63,534 bases of DNA, from NCBI GenBank assembly GCA_030540255.1, contig JAUNWP010000003.1, positions 1 through 63,534 of the forward strand, read 5' to 3'. Position numbers and translations under genes: made by a program. Below are positions 8,092-17,096 of this stretch, piece after piece. Within the stretch, counting starts at the first letter, position 1. Every line of letters starts with the position of its first letter. Origin of the DNA: Eubacteriales bacterium (GTDB lineage Bacteria > Bacillota > Clostridia > Lachnospirales > Lachnospiraceae). Below the pieces are notes generated by a model that made no database searches, was not told the DNA's origin, and saw only the letters and a program-made list of their open reading frames with translations.

Positions 8092-8884
8092 ATACAGAGG
8101 AGAAGTTGTTCTCAAAGAAAATGAGCGCATAGATGATCTGGAGAGAAACGGTTACGGGATAATACAGCGTAACGACGGTTTCTGCTTCGGAATGGATGCC
8201 GTGCTCCTGAGTGGGTTTGCATCTGTTAAGGCAGGCGGGACAGCTGTGGATCTCGGTACAGGTACCGGCATCATACCGATATTGCTCGAGGCGAAGACCA
8301 AGGGAGCGGAATTTTACGGACTTGAGATACAGCCTGAGATGGCTGAGATGGCTTCTCGCTCCGTAAGACTCAACGCGCTTTCCGACAAGGTGCATATAAT
8401 TGAGGGAGATATCAAGGCTGTTTCAGCCAAGGCCGGGGATCGGGATGCGGAAAATGCCGCATTTACGGAAGTAATGGCCAAGCTTAAGGGCAGAGTCGAT
8501 ACGGTTACGAGTAATCCGCCTTATATGAAGGATTCGCACGGACTGAAGAATCCGGATGATTTCAAGCAGATCTCAAGGCATGAGGTGAAATGTGATCTCA
8601 CGGATGTATGCAGGGCGGCTTCGCTTTTGCTTAAAAACGGAGGGCATTTCTATATGGTGCACAGACCCTTAAGGCTGCCTGAGATCATTACAAAGCTTAA
8701 AGCGGTGGGGCTTGAGCCAAAGCGTATCAAGCCTGTCTATCCCTATGTGGACAGAGAGGCCAATATGATACTTATAGATGCCGTAAAGGGAGCAAGAGAA
8801 GAGTGCAGATTCGAAAAGCCTATTATCGTATATAAGGAGCCGGGCGTGTATACCGACGAGATATACGATATTTACGGGTATTAA
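8084..8884 (+). CDS. trmN6: tRNA1(Val) adenine-37 N6-methyltransferase-like
   Basis: 266 residues from ATG 8084, overlapping the ricT end by 8 bases; a TTG at 8048 is an alternative. It is a class I SAM-dependent methyltransferase with motif I DLGTGTGII (56-64) and the catalytic NPPY (144-147) typical of exocyclic adenine N6 methylation. It matches the TrmN6/YabB family in sequence style and gene order (between ricT and rsmI). The tRNA target is inferred from the family. Confidence 0.9.
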   Translation: MIEYRGEVVLKENERIDDLERNGYGIIQRNDGFCFGMDAVLLSGFASVKAGGTAVDLGTGTGIIPILLEAKTKGAEFYGLEIQPEMAEMASRSVRLNALSDKVHIIEGDIKAVSAKAGDRDAENAAFTEVMAKLKGRVDTVTSNPPYMKDSHGLKNPDDFKQISRHEVKCDLTDVCRAASLLLKNGGHFYMVHRPLRLPEIITKLKAVGLEPKRIKPVYPYVDREANMILIDAVKGAREECRFEKPIIVYKEPGVYTDEIYDIYGY

Positions 8885-8948
8885 GCAAGCACATGTCTTA
8901 AGAGCGAAGCCTGTTGATTTGAAACTAAACATTTAAAAAGTGATAAAT

Positions 8949-9797
8949 ATGAATGAGACCGGATACGGAAAATTGTATATAACGGCTACGCCTATAGGTA
9001 ATTTGGGAGATATGTCTCCGAGAGCGGTAGAGGTGCTTAAGGAAGCCGAGCTTATTGCTGCCGAGGATACCAGAAATACCATAAAGCTTCTTAATCATTT
9101 TGAGATAAAGACGCCTATGACGAGCTACCATGAGTTTAATCGCTTTGACAAGGCAGATGAGCTGGTTGAGAAAATGCTTGAGGGCACGGATGTTGCTATA
9201 GTTACAGATGCGGGAACACCTTGCATATCGGATCCCGGAGAGGTACTGGTACAAAAATGTGTTGAGGCAGGTATAGAGGTGACATCCATACCGGGACCTT
9301 CCGCAGTAATAACCGCACTTACCTTATCAGGCTTCTCGGTAAGAAGATTTGTATTTGAGGGTTTTTTGCCGCCTAAGCAGAAAAAAAGAGACAGAAAAGA
9401 AGCGATAGATCGTATCAGGAATGAAACAGGAACTATAGTTTTGTACGAAGCTCCCCACAGACTTAAGGAGACTCTCAAGGAGCTTGCGGGAGTATTCGGA
9501 TCGGAGCGACGTATAGCGATGTGCCGTGAGATGACAAAAAAACATGAAGAGGTCATACGAACCACGATCGGAGAAGCCGCCGAGAGAGAACCGAGAGGTG
9601 AATATGTGCTTGTCATAGAGGGCAAGAGTTTAGAGGCGATTAATGAAGAGATCAAAGCAGGCTTTGAGGATATGAGCCTCGAGGAACATCTTGAGCAGTA
9701 TATCTCAAAGGGCATGGATAAGAAAGCAGCCATGAAAGCGGTCGCGAATGACAGAGGACTGTCCAAGAGAGATGTCTATAATGCTTTGGAACGGTAA
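8949..9797 (+). CDS. rsmI: 16S rRNA (cytidine-1402-2'-O)-methyltransferase
   Basis: 282 residues from ATG 8949; a GTG at 8940 is in frame three codons earlier. It is a tetrapyrrole-methylase-fold enzyme that 2'-O-methylates C1402 in the ribosomal decoding centre. The N-terminal YITATPIGNLGDMSPRA, the AAEDTR motif and the later DAGTPCISDPG and SIPGPSA motifs are diagnostic. It ends the holB-ricT-trmN6-rsmI cluster. Confidence 0.95.
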   Translation: MNETGYGKLYITATPIGNLGDMSPRAVEVLKEAELIAAEDTRNTIKLLNHFEIKTPMTSYHEFNRFDKADELVEKMLEGTDVAIVTDAGTPCISDPGEVLVQKCVEAGIEVTSIPGPSAVITALTLSGFSVRRFVFEGFLPPKQKKRDRKEAIDRIRNETGTIVLYEAPHRLKETLKELAGVFGSERRIAMCREMTKKHEEVIRTTIGEAAEREPRGEYVLVIEGKSLEAINEEIKAGFEDMSLEEHLEQYISKGMDKKAAMKAVANDRGLSKRDVYNALER

Positions 9798-9933
9798 AAA
9801 AGACATTTTTCACAGCGAAAACACGGAAATTTAATGATTAGGTAATGATTTAAACCTGAAAATCATATATAATGAAATACTGTCTTAATCAGACAAAGAA
9901 TAAGAATATTACTGTTCAGGAGGAACGATAAGA

Positions 9934-10554
9934 TTGAAGAAGATAGTTAACATCGTATTACTTGGAGTTGCGGCAGCAGTGCTTACCGCATGTTCACCGT
10001 CAACAATTACCAATGAGGAGACACAGTTCATACCGGATGGAGCAATAATTCCGTCTGAGCAGGAGACCACATGGACACTCCCTGAGACTAAGGAATATGT
10101 AATACCTGAAAATGCACCTACAGGAGAGGCAGGAGGACCGGGAGCTATGGAGACCACAGCAGTGGATTATTCAATGTATCCTGAGGACAAGCGTCCGGTA
10201 GCGGCAGAGCCGGGTGACGAGAACACCACACTTGTTATTCTCTACCGTCAGACAGACCTCGGACTTGAGCAGGATTTTGATGCTGTTGATGTATGTGATG
10301 CATCTTCGCTTATCGAGGCACTTTCCAAGAACGGAGCTTTCAAGGAAGGCAGCAAGGTTGTGGACTTCACTGTTGATGATAACAAGACAGGACATCTTAA
10401 GCTTGATAAGCTGAATATCTACGGAAGCCGTGATGAGGATGTTGTTATTGCAGGTATCGCCAATACCTTTATCGACAATCTCCAGCTTAAGGATATCGAG
10501 ATCACTATAGGTGACAAGGATTACGGCGTGTTAGAATACAATACAGAGTATTAA
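9934..10554 (+). CDS. Lipoprotein, possible GerMN-like domain
   Basis: 206 residues with a TTG start at 9934, supported by AGGAGG at 9918-9923. The signal peptide is lipoprotein type with lipobox LTAC and acylated Cys at residue 20. An acidic linker (21-85) precedes a compact C-terminal domain in which the ANTFIDN segment resembles GerMN-type sporulation/germination domains; this is tentative. The product is probably anchored on the outer face of the membrane. It stands alone between rsmI and metG. Confidence 0.8.
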   Translation: MKKIVNIVLLGVAAAVLTACSPSTITNEETQFIPDGAIIPSEQETTWTLPETKEYVIPENAPTGEAGGPGAMETTAVDYSMYPEDKRPVAAEPGDENTTLVILYRQTDLGLEQDFDAVDVCDASSLIEALSKNGAFKEGSKVVDFTVDDNKTGHLKLDKLNIYGSRDEDVVIAGIANTFIDNLQLKDIEITIGDKDYGVLEYNTEY

Positions 10555-10569
10555 TAGAGTAATATTTAT

Positions 10570-10620
10570 CCCGTCCGTTATCTGCGAGTAATCTGTGATA
10601 CAGAGCTTGCAGGTGACGGG
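10570..10620 (+). promoter_or_regulatory. Perfectly nested hairpin upstream of metG
   Basis: Three coaxial helices nest: CCCGTC (10570-10575) with GACGGG (10615-10620); CTGCGAG (10582-10588) with CTTGCAG (10606-10612, one G:T and one other wobble-type pair); TCTGT (10592-10596) with ACAGA (10600-10604). No T tract follows, so it is not a standard terminator. It may be a 5' leader structure of metG or a 3' stabiliser of the lipoprotein mRNA. Confidence 0.5.
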
Positions 10621-10732
10621 CGGGTGTCGTGTATAATAATCCGTGATATGTACGAGTAGGATATATACAAATTTGATTTAAGACCGGGTGGAGCGAACTT
10701 CGGCCGGAGCAAATACAGGGGAGACTACGGGG

Positions 10733-12793
10733 ATGAGAAAAACAGCAGAGAATAAGCCATATTATATAACAACGGCTATCGCCTATACATCGGGAAAACC
10801 GCATATCGGCAACACCTATGAGATAGTTCTTGCTGATGCTATTGCAAGATATAAGAGAGAGCAGGGCTATGATGTCAGATTTATGACAGGTACCGATGAA
10901 CACGGCCAGAAGATCGAGGACAAGGCCACGGCAGCAGGCATCACACCTAAGGAATTCGTAGATGATGTATCGGGTCAGATCAGAAGCATTTGGGATCTTA
11001 TGAATACCTCATACGATAAGTTCATCAGAACTACGGACGAGTATCATGAGAAGCAGGTTCAGGCCATGTTCAAGAAGCTTTATGAGCAGGGCGATATCTA
11101 CAAGGGACATTATGAGGGATGGTATTGTACTCCCTGTGAGTCCTTCTGGACAGATTCACAGCTTAAGGACGGATGCTGCCCGGATTGCGGAAGACCGGTG
11201 CAGAAGGCAAGAGAGGAAGCTTATTTCTTCAAGATGAGCAAGTATGCCGACAGACTTATCGAGCATATCAATACTCACCCTGAGTTCATTCAGCCTGTAT
11301 CAAGAAAGAATGAGATGATGAACAATTTCCTGCTTCCGGGATTGCAGGATCTGTGTGTATCGAGAACTTCATTTACCTGGGGTATCCCGGTAGATTTCGA
11401 TCCTAAGCACGTTGTATATGTATGGCTTGATGCTTTGTCAAACTATGCAACAGGTCTCGGCTACAATATAGCAGGTCTTCCGGAGACGGAAGCAGCTGCA
11501 TATGCCAACGGCAAGTACGGAAGCGGAGAGCCAAGCGAAGCAGGCAAGGAGTGCTTCAACAAGTATTGGCCTGCGGATCTGCATCTTATCGGTAAGGATA
11601 TCATAAGATTCCATACCATATACTGGCCGATATTCCTTATGGCACTCGATCTTCCGCTTCCTAAGCAGGTATTCGGACATCCGTGGCTCCTTATGGCAGA
11701 CGGAAAGATGTCCAAGTCTAAGGGAAATGTCCTCTATGCCGACACGCTCGTAGATGTGTTCGGTGTGGATGCGGTAAGATATTTCGTGCTTCATGAGATG
11801 CCGTTTGAGAATGACGGAAGCATAAGCTGGGAGCTCATGCTTGAGAGATTTAATTCGGATCTTGCCAATATACTGGGCAATCTCGTATCACGTACCATCT
11901 CCATGAGCAACAAATATTTCGGCGGTGTTGTTGAGAATAATGATGCTCGTGAGGATGTGGATGATGATCTTATCGAGACCATACTTAACAATGTCGAGCT
12001 TGTAGACGATAAGATGCGTGAGCACAGAGTTGCGGACGCACTTACTGCTATCTTCAATATATTCAGAAGATGCAATAAATATATAGACGAGACACTTCCG
12101 TGGGCGCTTGCCAAGGATGAAGCAAAGCAGGAGAGACTTAAGACAGTGCTTTACAATCTTACCGAGGGTATTACCATCGGCGCTTCTTTGCTCATGAGCT
12201 TCATGCCTGATACTGCGGAAGCTATACTTGAGGAGCTTAATACTCCGAAGAGAGCATACGAGGATATGGATACCTTCGGACTCTATCCTAACGGCAACAA
12301 GGTGACAGAGACACCGAAGATCCTCTTTGCAAGAATGGATGCCAAGACTCTTGAGGAGAAGGCGGGCATACTCAAGAAGGAAGAGGCAGCAGCCGAAGCC
12401 AAGGCAGAGTCAAAGACCGAGGAGAGCAAGCCGGAGGCTGAAATCAAGCTTACTCACAAGCCAAATGTTCAGTTTGATGATTTTGCAAAGCTGGAGTTCA
12501 GAGTAGGTGAGGTCATTGCCTGTGAAGAGGTGGCTAAATCCAAGAAGCTGCTCAAGGAGACTATCAAGATCGGAAACGAGACACGTACTATACTTTCCGG
12601 CATCAAGAAGTGGTACAGCGCCGAAGATATGGTAGGCAAGAAGGTTATGGTCGTATGCAATCTTGAGCCGAGAAAGATAGCAGGAGAATTGTCAGAGGGC
12701 ATGATAGTTGCTGCGGAGTCACCGGATGGAGAGATGATATCGCTTATGACACCTGACAATGCAGATATGCCGTCCGGCGGTGAGATCGGCTGA
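10733..12793 (+). CDS. metG: Methionyl-tRNA synthetase
   Basis: 686 residues from ATG 10733, with a GGGGAG ribosome-binding site eight bases upstream; an in-frame GTG at 10688 is less likely. This class I synthetase charges tRNA-Met and initiator tRNA. The HIGN variant of the HIGH motif is at residues 24-27, a four-Cys zinc knuckle at about 132-151, and KMSKSKGN near 325. The C-terminal EMAPII/Trbp111-like tRNA-binding domain runs from about residue 577, after an Ala/Glu/Lys-rich linker. It overlaps the following TraX-family gene by one base. Confidence 0.96.
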   Translation: MRKTAENKPYYITTAIAYTSGKPHIGNTYEIVLADAIARYKREQGYDVRFMTGTDEHGQKIEDKATAAGITPKEFVDDVSGQIRSIWDLMNTSYDKFIRTTDEYHEKQVQAMFKKLYEQGDIYKGHYEGWYCTPCESFWTDSQLKDGCCPDCGRPVQKAREEAYFFKMSKYADRLIEHINTHPEFIQPVSRKNEMMNNFLLPGLQDLCVSRTSFTWGIPVDFDPKHVVYVWLDALSNYATGLGYNIAGLPETEAAAYANGKYGSGEPSEAGKECFNKYWPADLHLIGKDIIRFHTIYWPIFLMALDLPLPKQVFGHPWLLMADGKMSKSKGNVLYADTLVDVFGVDAVRYFVLHEMPFENDGSISWELMLERFNSDLANILGNLVSRTISMSNKYFGGVVENNDAREDVDDDLIETILNNVELVDDKMREHRVADALTAIFNIFRRCNKYIDETLPWALAKDEAKQERLKTVLYNLTEGITIGASLLMSFMPDTAEAILEELNTPKRAYEDMDTFGLYPNGNKVTETPKILFARMDAKTLEEKAGILKKEEAAAEAKAESKTEESKPEAEIKLTHKPNVQFDDFAKLEFRVGEVIACEEVAKSKKLLKETIKIGNETRTILSGIKKWYSAEDMVGKKVMVVCNLEPRKIAGELSEGMIVAAESPDGEMISLMTPDNADMPSGGEIG

Positions 12794-13575
12794 TGGCAGC
12801 AAAGACCATAAGTTTAAAATTTAATAAGCGACGCTTAAGCGGATTTACGGGCAATCAGTTAAAAATGATTGCCTTTATCCTTATGCTCTGTGATCACATA
12901 GGCTTTGTGCTGATAGAAAACGGAGTGCTCTACGGGCAGAATCCGATGTACTGGAACCTTGCGCTTCAGACAACGGTGGGACAGCGCTGGTATATGCTTG
13001 CAAGGGTATTGCGATTTTTGGGCAGATTGTCGTTTCCGATATTTGCATTTCTTACAGCAGAGGGATTTGCACATACCAGAAATATCGGAAGATATATATT
13101 GAAGCTGGCTGCGTTTGCGGTAATAAGTGAGGTGCCGTTCGATCTTGCGATAAAGGGAACGCTCTACTATCCGGAGTATCAGAATGTCATGTTCACTCTG
13201 CTCTTCGGAGTTATGGCATTGTACTTTGCAGATAAGATCAAGAAAAAGCATATCATCCTTCAATGGATGGTGGTGGCTTTCTTTAGCGGAGCGGCATATC
13301 TGATGAAGTCGGATTACGGAGCGATAGGAGTGCTGCTCATAGTGATAATGTATTGGTTCAGGCTGGATAAGAAGCTCTGTATGTTTACAGCTGCTTTCCT
13401 GTCGGCAATGGAGAGCTTGAGCTATTGTGGTGTCGCTGCGCTTTCTTACGGTTTCATATGGTTTTATAACGGCAGGCGAGGAGAACTTCCGATGAAGTAT
13501 TTCTTCTATGTGGCTTATCCGGCGCATCTTATATTGTTTTTTGCCATGAGATATCTTGCGAATTTACAAATGTGA
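12793..13575 (+). CDS. TraX-family integral membrane protein
   Basis: 260 residues with about seven to eight hydrophobic segments. The LKMIAFILMLCDHIG start and the LGRLSFPIFAFLTAEGF motif are typical of the TraX family, whose plasmid-encoded founder acetylates F-pilin. Chromosomal Firmicutes members are common and of unknown role; they look like small membrane acyltransferases. The start codon overlaps the metG stop, so the gene is translationally coupled. Confidence 0.85.
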   Translation: MAAKTISLKFNKRRLSGFTGNQLKMIAFILMLCDHIGFVLIENGVLYGQNPMYWNLALQTTVGQRWYMLARVLRFLGRLSFPIFAFLTAEGFAHTRNIGRYILKLAAFAVISEVPFDLAIKGTLYYPEYQNVMFTLLFGVMALYFADKIKKKHIILQWMVVAFFSGAAYLMKSDYGAIGVLLIVIMYWFRLDKKLCMFTAAFLSAMESLSYCGVAALSYGFIWFYNGRRGELPMKYFFYVAYPAHLILFFAMRYLANLQM

Positions 13576-13590
13576 TAAAGGTAAATAATA

Positions 13591-14388
13591 ATGATTTTCG
13601 ATACTCACACACATTACGACGATCACGCCTATGATGCGGACAGAGACGAGGTACTTGAGGGACTTAAAGCTCATAATGTAGGCAAGATAGTCAATATAGG
13701 AGCCGATATGCAGGGCTCGAGAGATACGGTAGCACTTACTGTAAAATATCCCTTTGTCTACGGAACGGTAGGAGTTCATCCGGATGAGGTCGGGGAGCTC
13801 AACGAAGATAAGTTTGAGGAGCTTAGACGCCTTGCGAAAGAGCCTAAGATAATGGCCATAGGCGAGATAGGCCTTGATTATCACGGCTTTGATATATATG
13901 AGGGCAAGCCTGACAAAGAAACTCAGAGCTATTGGTTCAGAAGACAGTTGGAGCTTGCGATGGAGCTTGATCTTCCGGTAGTCATTCATTCGAGAAATGC
14001 GGCTCAGGATACCATGGATATCATGAAGGAATATCATTTCAAGGGGCTTAAGGGAGCTGTAATACATTGCTACTCCTACAGCAAAGAAACTGCACTTGAA
14101 TACTTAGATATGGGCTTTTATATCGGTATAGGAGGAGTGCTTACCTATGAGGGACAAAAGAAGCTGACAAAGGTCGTTGAGAGCATGCCGCTTGACAGAC
14201 TGCTGCTGGAGACAGATTGCCCTTACCTTACGCCTGTTCCGATCAGAAAGGACAGGGAGCGAAACAGCTCGGCTTATCTCAATTATGTTGTTGATAAGAT
14301 ATGTGAGCTGAGAGGCATATCCGCCGAAGAAATTGAGTCATTGAGCTGGAACAATGCTCACAGATTTTACGGCATTGACAAGGCTTGA
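13591..14388 (+). CDS. tatD: TatD-family metal-dependent deoxyribonuclease
   Basis: 265 residues. The amidohydrolase-type metal site is visible: HTH near the N-terminus (H6, H8), GEIGLDYH, PVVIHSRNA and ETDCPYL. Members are 3'-5' exonucleases with roles in DNA repair or turnover. The gene starts 15 bases after the TraX-family gene. Its last codons contain the -35 of the SRP RNA promoter. Confidence 0.93.
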   Translation: MIFDTHTHYDDHAYDADRDEVLEGLKAHNVGKIVNIGADMQGSRDTVALTVKYPFVYGTVGVHPDEVGELNEDKFEELRRLAKEPKIMAIGEIGLDYHGFDIYEGKPDKETQSYWFRRQLELAMELDLPVVIHSRNAAQDTMDIMKEYHFKGLKGAVIHCYSYSKETALEYLDMGFYIGIGGVLTYEGQKKLTKVVESMPLDRLLLETDCPYLTPVPIRKDRERNSSAYLNYVVDKICELRGISAEEIESLSWNNAHRFYGIDKA

Positions 14389-14404
14389 GAAAATATAATA
14401 TACT
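14375..14404 (+). promoter_or_regulatory. Promoter of the SRP RNA gene, overlapping the tatD 3' end
   Basis: TTGACA at 14375-14380 (inside tatD codons) and TATACT at 14399-14404 are 18 bases apart. The predicted start near 14411 matches the 5' end of the folded SRP RNA. Confidence 0.65.
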
Positions 14405-14407
14405 GTG

Positions 14408-14512
14408 AATGCGTCGGGGTCTCATGCGATGGGAATCTGTGAACCGTGTCAGGGTAGGAATACAGCAGCACTAAGCAGACACTCTCATGTGCCATGAATA
14501 ACTCCGGCGCCT
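14408..14512 (+). ncRNA. ffs: Signal recognition particle RNA, small bacterial (4.5S) type
   Basis: The ends pair over ten bases with G:U pairs (GCGTCGGGGT at 14411-14420 with ACTCCGGCGC at 14501-14510). The apical part contains GTGAACC, GTCAGG and GGAA...AGCAGCA, the conserved Ffh-binding domain of SRP RNA. A T tract (14514-14520) follows. The RNA works with Ffh and FtsY in co-translational membrane targeting. Confidence 0.92.
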
Positions 14513-14516
14513 TGTT

Positions 14517-14645
14517 TTTTATTTCATAGGAAATTGCGTCCTATGAAATAAAAAACGCTCCGCGGGATGCGCACTCGCGCGAAGGAGAAACCTGTCGCAA
14601 GCGACCGCACTCGGCGCGAGAATGTGCCAAGGCACATTCTTTTTA
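14517..14645. repeat. Multi-hairpin repeat family R2, copy 1
   Basis: It starts in the T tract after the SRP RNA. A hairpin TTTCATAGG/CCTATGAAA comes first, then a GC-rich section with GTCGC-AA-GCGAC and alternating GCGC stems, then AATGTGCC-AA-GGCACATT and a T run. A second copy, about 90 percent alike by eye, is at 40431-40560. Compensatory differences in the first stem (T:A to A:T and T:A to C:G) show that pairing is maintained. Codon content is not protein-like. Confidence 0.85.
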
Positions 14646-14685
14646 CAGAAATAATTACGTACGTAAATTATAAAAGAGCAGTTAA

Positions 14686-15552
14686 ATGAAGAATCTCATA
14701 GATCCGCAAAATACAATACAGTTTCTAAGAGAGCACGGTATCAGTGCCAAGAAGCGCTTCGGACAGAACTTTCTTATAGATAAGCGTGTATTGGAACGTA
14801 TTATCGAAGGTGCTAAGATAACTAAGGATGATCTTGTGCTTGAGATAGGACCCGGCATAGGTACGCTTACACAGGCGCTCTGTGAGGCTGCGGGCAGAGT
14901 CGTAGCGGTCGAGATAGACAAGGACATGATACCGATACTGGAAGAGAATCTGTCCTATTATGATAATTATGAGATAATAAACGATGATGTGCTCAGGGTG
15001 GATCTAAAACGTCTTATCGAGGAAAGAGATCCTTCCGGAAGACGTATCAAGGTAGCGGCGAATCTGCCCTACTACATAACAACACCTATAATCATGCAGC
15101 TTCTTGAGAGTCGTATGCCTATAAGCTCGATAACCGTCATGGTTCAGAAGGAAGTTGCGGACAGGATGCAGGCTGCACCGGGTACATCTGACTACGGAGC
15201 GCTGTCACTGGCTGTTCAGTATTATGCAGAGGCTGTGATCAATTCCAAGGTTCCGCCAAATTGCTTTATTCCGAGACCGGGAGTGGATTCGGCGGTGATA
15301 ACATTGAACTGCTATGAGGAATCTCCTGTCGATGTCAAAGATGACAGGTATATGTTCAGGCTCATCAAGGCAGCATTTGCACAGAGAAGAAAGACCCTTG
15401 TAAATGCACTTAAGAATGATCCGGGTCTTAAGCTTACGCGAGAGAAAGTTGAAGCAGCGATAGACGAGCTTGGTCTTGATATAAACATAAGGGGAGAGAG
15501 ACTGTCCCTTGAGCAGTTTGCGAGACTGTCTGATATACTCGGAGCGGGCTAA
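14686..15552 (+). CDS. rsmA: 16S rRNA (adenine-1518/1519-N6)-dimethyltransferase
   Basis: 288 residues, the usual KsgA/RsmA length. The SAM-binding motif LEIGPGIGTLT is at about 52-62 and the catalytic NLPYY at about 126-130. RKRFGQNFL-type residues (here KKRFGQNFLIDK, 22-33) are the family signature. The enzyme dimethylates two adjacent adenines in the 3' helix of 16S rRNA. An ATG at 14686 follows repeat R2 after about 40 bases. Confidence 0.95.
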   Translation: MKNLIDPQNTIQFLREHGISAKKRFGQNFLIDKRVLERIIEGAKITKDDLVLEIGPGIGTLTQALCEAAGRVVAVEIDKDMIPILEENLSYYDNYEIINDDVLRVDLKRLIEERDPSGRRIKVAANLPYYITTPIIMQLLESRMPISSITVMVQKEVADRMQAAPGTSDYGALSLAVQYYAEAVINSKVPPNCFIPRPGVDSAVITLNCYEESPVDVKDDRYMFRLIKAAFAQRRKTLVNALKNDPGLKLTREKVEAAIDELGLDINIRGERLSLEQFARLSDILGAG

Positions 15553-15674
15553 GCTATTGCGTAGGACAGGCGGAAGAAAAGCATTAGGCAGAGCATTAAG
15601 AAATAAGCTGCTTAGAGCAGGTTCTGCTGTTTATAATAAATATTTACATTCGGTGGAATGAGGTATATAGGGAA

Positions 15675-16397
15675 ATGAATATATGCGCTCTTGAGGAGAG
15701 GTCATTATCGGAATATCCCGGACATGTAGCCTGTACGATATATACAGACGGATGTAACTTCAAATGTCCGTATTGCAACCACAAGTCTATTCGTGACGGA
15801 GAGGCAAAGCCGGTAATAAGTGAAGAGGATTTCTTTAAGTTTTTGGACAAGGCTGCCGAGGAGAAAAGTCTCGACAGTGTAGTGATCAAAGGCGGAGAAC
15901 CTACACTGCACAAGGAATTGCCGGATCTTATAAGACATATCAAGGGATATTACGGCTTTAAGGTCAAGATATGCACAAATTCGTCGAATATCACAATGAT
16001 AGACGAATTCCTCTGTGAGGGAATGATCGATTATATAGCCATGGATATCAAGGCGGGACACAGCGGATATGCCAAGCTTGCGGGAACCGAGATAGATGAG
16101 GGCGTGATCGCAAGTATAAGGGGCTGCCTGGATCTTTTTGAAGGAAAGTTCGAAGGACTTCCTCTGTTCCCTTATGAATTCCGTACCACTGTAGTCGGCG
16201 GACTGCATACAGATGAGGATTTCCGTGAGATAGGGGAGCTGATAGACGGAATCAAGAGGTATGTGCTTGTGCCGTACAAGCCTTGCGGAGAGGAATGCGC
16301 CGAAACAAAGGGACTCTATACTCCTAGCATGGAGGAGCTGCTCCGCTACAAGGAGATCATAGCACCGCATGTGGAGACGGTTGAGATCCGCGTATAA
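15675..16397 (+). CDS. Radical SAM protein, anaerobic RNR activase-like (NrdG2 type)
   Basis: 240 residues. The radical SAM cluster motif CNFKCPYC (CxxxCxxC) is at about 28-35, preceded by YTDGC, and a GGEPT motif lies near 75. It fits the family annotated as anaerobic ribonucleoside-triphosphate reductase activating protein, which generates a glycyl radical in a partner enzyme. No nrdD lies nearby, so the partner is not shown by context. A strong hairpin terminator follows. Confidence 0.85.
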   Translation: MNICALEERSLSEYPGHVACTIYTDGCNFKCPYCNHKSIRDGEAKPVISEEDFFKFLDKAAEEKSLDSVVIKGGEPTLHKELPDLIRHIKGYYGFKVKICTNSSNITMIDEFLCEGMIDYIAMDIKAGHSGYAKLAGTEIDEGVIASIRGCLDLFEGKFEGLPLFPYEFRTTVVGGLHTDEDFREIGELIDGIKRYVLVPYKPCGEECAETKGLYTPSMEELLRYKEIIAPHVETVEIRV

Positions 16398-16409
16398 ATG
16401 AAGATAATT

Positions 16410-16472
16410 AAAGGCACTGTAGTTTGGTGTGCTGCTTGTTGGAGGAGCATATCATAAACTGCGGTGCCTTTA
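16410..16472. terminator. Bidirectional-looking terminator between the radical SAM gene and tadA
   Basis: AAAGGCACTGTAGTTT (from 16410) pairs with AAACTGCGGTGCCTTT (ending about 16472), with A and T tracts on both sides. It can serve both convergent genes. Confidence 0.75.
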
Positions 16473-16540
16473 CTGTATCAATAACACTGAAAATGTAATG
16501 AAGATACGGAGCGATTTATCTCTTATCGGAGAAATTCGTT

Positions 16541-17038
16541 TTACAGCTTCGGTGTGTATTTTACCTTCTTGGGATGGGCTTTGCGAAGTGCCTTGAAGAA
16601 GTCTTTGAGCATGATGCTGCATTCGTCGCCCAATACACCGCTAACGGTCTCGACCTGATGGTTTAGGCCGTCCATATGGAACATATCAGCAACGGAGCCT
16701 GCAAAGCCGGCCTTTGGATTCATGGAACCTATATATACCTTAGGGATACGTGCCTGAACTATGGCACCGGCACACATGGGGCAGGGCTCTAAGGTGACAT
16801 AAAGCTCACATTCCTCAAGCCTCCAATCGCCTGTCTTGCGACAGGCTTTTTTAATTGCTATGATCTCGGCGTGTGAGAGTACATTGCCGTCCGTAACGCG
16901 CTTATTATAGCCGCGGGCAATTATCTTGCCGCCCCGAACTATGACACAGCCTATAGGCACTTCATTAAGTGCCTCAGCCTTGCGTGCCTCACGTATAGCG
17001 GCATTCATAAATTTTTCTTCGGGTGTTTTATATCTCAT
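16541..17038 (-). CDS. tadA: tRNA-specific adenosine deaminase
   Basis: 165 residues from the ATG at 17038; an in-frame ATG at 17056 would add six residues, and neither start has an obvious ribosome-binding site. It is a zinc deaminase that converts A34 to inosine in tRNA-Arg(ACG). The HAE motif is at 56-58 and PCPMC at 85-89. It is on the opposite strand to its neighbours and diverges from the LRR gene. Confidence 0.93.
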   Translation of the reverse strand: MRYKTPEEKFMNAAIREARKAEALNEVPIGCVIVRGGKIIARGYNKRVTDGNVLSHAEIIAIKKACRKTGDWRLEECELYVTLEPCPMCAGAIVQARIPKVYIGSMNPKAGFAGSVADMFHMDGLNHQVETVSGVLGDECSIMLKDFFKALRKAHPKKVKYTPKL

Positions 17039-17096
17039 AAGGCGATATTTTAACATATATATGATAATATAAACAAGCGAGGAAGGACTTGATCGA

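Noticed and set aside
10621..10732. T-box riboswitch before metG
   Set aside because: No T-box consensus and no terminator/antiterminator pair is visible between the hairpin at 10570-10620 and the start codon.
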